Below are positions 5,925 through 7,790 of a stretch of 7,790 nt of DNA, piece by piece. Origin of the DNA: Thermodesulfovibrionales bacterium (GTDB lineage Bacteria > Nitrospirota > Thermodesulfovibrionia > Thermodesulfovibrionales > Dissulfurispiraceae). Both the position numbers and the translations under genes were made by a program. The stretch's first letter is position 1, and each line of letters starts with the position of its first letter. The notes under the pieces were generated by a model. That model was given only the letters and a program-made list of their open reading frames with translations. It was not told where the DNA came from and ran no database searches. The stretch is taken from the NCBI GenBank assembly GCA_021129835.1, contig JAJOKM010000107.1, positions 1 to 7,790 of the forward strand, in the 5' to 3' direction.

Positions 5925-7634
5925 ATGACAGTATCGATAAGCGAATTTACTGAGAACCCCAAAATAGCATATTTCTCTATGGAAATCGGGATTAAAGGGG
6001 ATATGCCTACATACAGTGGAGGACTTGGCGTGCTTGCAGGAGATACGATTAAGTCGGCCGCAGACTTAGAGCTTCCAATGGTTGCAATAACAAATTTAAC
6101 AAAAAAGGGATATTTCAGGCAAGAATTAGATGCCTCCGGCAGGCAGACAGAGCTTTCAGATGAGTGGGATCCAAATAAGTTTATGGCTCCACTTAACGAA
6201 AAGGTGATCGTTCATATAGAAGGAAGAGAAGTCTCAGTGAGTGCGTGGCTCTACATTGTGGTGAGCATTACTGGCGGAAAAATTCCAATAATCTTTCTCG
6301 ATACCGATAATCCAGAAAACGCCCCAGAGGACAGAGAAATTACACACTATCTATATGGCGGGGACGAGACTTACAGACTCAAGCAGGAGGTAATTTTAGG
6401 AATCGGCGGCACAAGGATGCTCAGTAGGCTGGGATTTGAGATAAAGAAATATCACATGAATGAAGGACATTCAAGCCTTTTGATTATTGAGCTGCTAAGA
6501 AGATACAAGAAAGACATAGAAAAAGTATGGGACGAAAGGCTTGTATGGGACGCTGACAAGGTGAGAAGTCTTTGTGTCTTCACGACACATACGCCAGTGG
6601 CAGCAGGACATGATAAGTTTCCCTACAGCATTGTGCAAAAAGTAATGTCTGAGGCAGAAACAGTGCCTATAGATGTACTAAAAGAGTTTGGGGGGCATGA
6701 ACACCTCAACATGACACTTCTTGCACTAAATCTCAGCCACTATATAAATGGTGTGGCCAAAAAGCATCGTGAAGTGTCAAGGGACATGTTTCCTGGATAT
6801 CATATCCATGCCATAACAAACGGCATACATTCATTCACATGGACATGCGATAGCTTCAAAAGGCTTTATGACAAATATTTGCCAGGGTGGGCAAATGATC
6901 CAGATATATTTGTCAGGAGCAGCCGTATTCCGGGAGATGAGATATGGAAGGCACACATGGAGGCAAAAAAAGAGCTGATTGATTATGCAAATCAGGAGAC
7001 AGGGCTTAAAATGAATTATGACGCCCTGACTATTGGTTTTGCAAGACGCGCAACAGCATACAAAAGGGCAGACATGCTTTTTACGGACATAGAGAGATTG
7101 TCTCGCATCGGCAACGGGAGACTGCAAATTATATATGCCGGAAAGTCACATCCAAAAGATGAACCAGGAAAGATGATGGTGCATCGCATATTTGAAGCCA
7201 AAAAGAGACTAGAAGGTAAAATTGAGATAGCATACCTTAAAAATTATAATATAGACCTTGCATCGAAAATTGTATCAGGCGTTGATGTCTGGCTTAATAC
7301 GCCACTAAGACCACTCGAGGCCTCAGGCACAAGCGGGATGAAGGCAGCACATAATGGTATTCCCAATTTCAGTATTCTTGATGGCTGGTGGATAGAAGGG
7401 CATATAGAGGGACAGACTGGTTGGTCTATCGGACCGCACCCTGACACGCCTGCTGATCCTGCAAACGATGTCGAAGACCTTTACCGTAAACTCGAAACTA
7501 TAATTATACCGCTATTTTACAGCGATAGATCTGCATGGATAGAGGTGATGCAGAATGCCATAGCCAAAAACGCATACTACTTTAACTCACACAAAATGAT
7601 AACACGCTATGTAACAGAGGCGTATTTCAAGTAG
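5925..7634 (+). CDS. glgP: Alpha-glucan (glycogen) phosphorylase, short form
   Basis: This is a GT35-family, pyridoxal-phosphate enzyme that releases glucose-1-phosphate from glycogen or maltodextrin in the cytoplasm. Catalytic landmarks align with animal and E. coli phosphorylases: FSMEIGIKGDMPTYSGGLGVLAGD (17-40 region, start of the fold), THTP (221-224, H222), RRATAYKR (374-381; R375 and K380 as phosphate/PLP ligands), YAGKSHPKDEPG (404-415) and the PLP-lysine motif EASGTSGMKAAHNG (465-478, K473). At 569 residues it is shorter than the roughly 700-850-residue forms. It lacks the long N-terminal extension (DUF3417) of the related actinobacterial type, but the catalytic core is complete. AGGAGGG (5912-5918) lies 6 nt before ATG. 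It follows mqnD by 50 nt with no obvious terminator or strong promoter between, so it is probably the operon's last gene. Confidence 0.95.
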   Translation: MTVSISEFTENPKIAYFSMEIGIKGDMPTYSGGLGVLAGDTIKSAADLELPMVAITNLTKKGYFRQELDASGRQTELSDEWDPNKFMAPLNEKVIVHIEGREVSVSAWLYIVVSITGGKIPIIFLDTDNPENAPEDREITHYLYGGDETYRLKQEVILGIGGTRMLSRLGFEIKKYHMNEGHSSLLIIELLRRYKKDIEKVWDERLVWDADKVRSLCVFTTHTPVAAGHDKFPYSIVQKVMSEAETVPIDVLKEFGGHEHLNMTLLALNLSHYINGVAKKHREVSRDMFPGYHIHAITNGIHSFTWTCDSFKRLYDKYLPGWANDPDIFVRSSRIPGDEIWKAHMEAKKELIDYANQETGLKMNYDALTIGFARRATAYKRADMLFTDIERLSRIGNGRLQIIYAGKSHPKDEPGKMMVHRIFEAKKRLEGKIEIAYLKNYNIDLASKIVSGVDVWLNTPLRPLEASGTSGMKAAHNGIPNFSILDGWWIEGHIEGQTGWSIGPHPDTPADPANDVEDLYRKLETIIIPLFYSDRSAWIEVMQNAIAKNAYYFNSHKMITRYVTEAYFK

Positions 7635-7717
7635 TTATACGATGTCGCTCACCGCAAAATAAGGTGAAATCCAAAAGAAACTTACATCTGCTTTCAGCAC
7701 ACAAAAGGGCATGAAAA

Positions 7718-7782
7718 TGTCATTGCGAGCCCGAAGGGCGTGGCAATCCCGCTGAGATTGCTTCACTCCGTTCGCAATGACA
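7718..7782. repeat. 65-bp imperfect palindromic intergenic repeat
   Basis: Perfect outer arms TGTCATTGCGA (7718-7728) and TCGCAATGACA (7772-7782) enclose perfect inner arms GCAATC (7743-7748) and GATTGC (7756-7761) around a 7-nt centre. The sequences between the arms, both G/C-rich, do not pair well. This architecture matches the abundant CATTGCGAG-type palindromes of many Nitrospirota, Desulfobacterota and related genomes (general knowledge). It lies 83 nt after glgP and has no T-tract, so as RNA it would be a stabilising hairpin rather than a standard intrinsic terminator. Confidence 0.75.
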
Positions 7783-7790
7783 AACGAAGA

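Noticed and set aside
7649..7667. TCACC/GGTGA hairpin as the glgP terminator
   Set aside because: The stem is only 5 bp with a 9-nt loop, and no T-tract follows.

Overview
This 7.8 kb window looks like ordinary chromosome from an anaerobic or microaerophilic Gram-negative-type bacterium. It carries a hydrogenase-maturation gene (hypD), a menaquinone gene of the futalosine route (mqnD), a leucine-pathway gene, a short bacterial-type glycogen phosphorylase and a thioredoxin-reductase-like flavoprotein. Base composition is moderate, Shine-Dalgarno sites are mostly strong, and short palindromic repeats ending in GTCATT...AATGAC lie in the flanking spacers. Together these suggest a Nitrospirota (Thermodesulfovibrionia-like) or Desulfobacterota-like genome. 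This placement is an inference from general knowledge, not from a search.

Layout. Positions 1-293 are non-coding, with several short repeats or hairpins and a plausible promoter. Positions 294-2091 (+) form a compact three-gene unit: a thioredoxin-reductase-like protein, a small HEAT-repeat-like protein overlapping it by 8 nt, and an OsmC-family protein 24 nt further on. Positions 2092-2319 are a convergent spacer with an 11-bp direct repeat and a possible decayed coding fragment. Positions 2320-3366 (-) hold a complete hypD with no other hyp gene beside it. Positions 3367-3548 are a divergent spacer with a good hypD promoter very close to the start codon and a possible 13-residue leader ORF before leuA. 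Positions 3549-7634 (+) form a probable operon: leuA, mqnD (10 nt gap) and glgP (50 nt gap). The end, 7635-7790, carries a 65-bp palindromic repeat.

How the genes may work together. The first unit looks like a thiol-redox module: a flavoprotein that could feed electrons to the two-cysteine OsmC protein. HypD serves [NiFe] hydrogenase assembly and must rely on partners encoded elsewhere. LeuA, MqnD and GlgP act in unrelated pathways (leucine, menaquinone, glycogen), so their co-transcription is probably housekeeping clustering rather than one pathway.

I found no convincing new multi-gene system. The best leads are the flavoprotein with degenerate pyridine-nucleotide motifs coupled to a HEAT-like and an OsmC protein, the orphan hypD with a near-leaderless promoter, the leuA leader ORF, and the intergenic palindromes.
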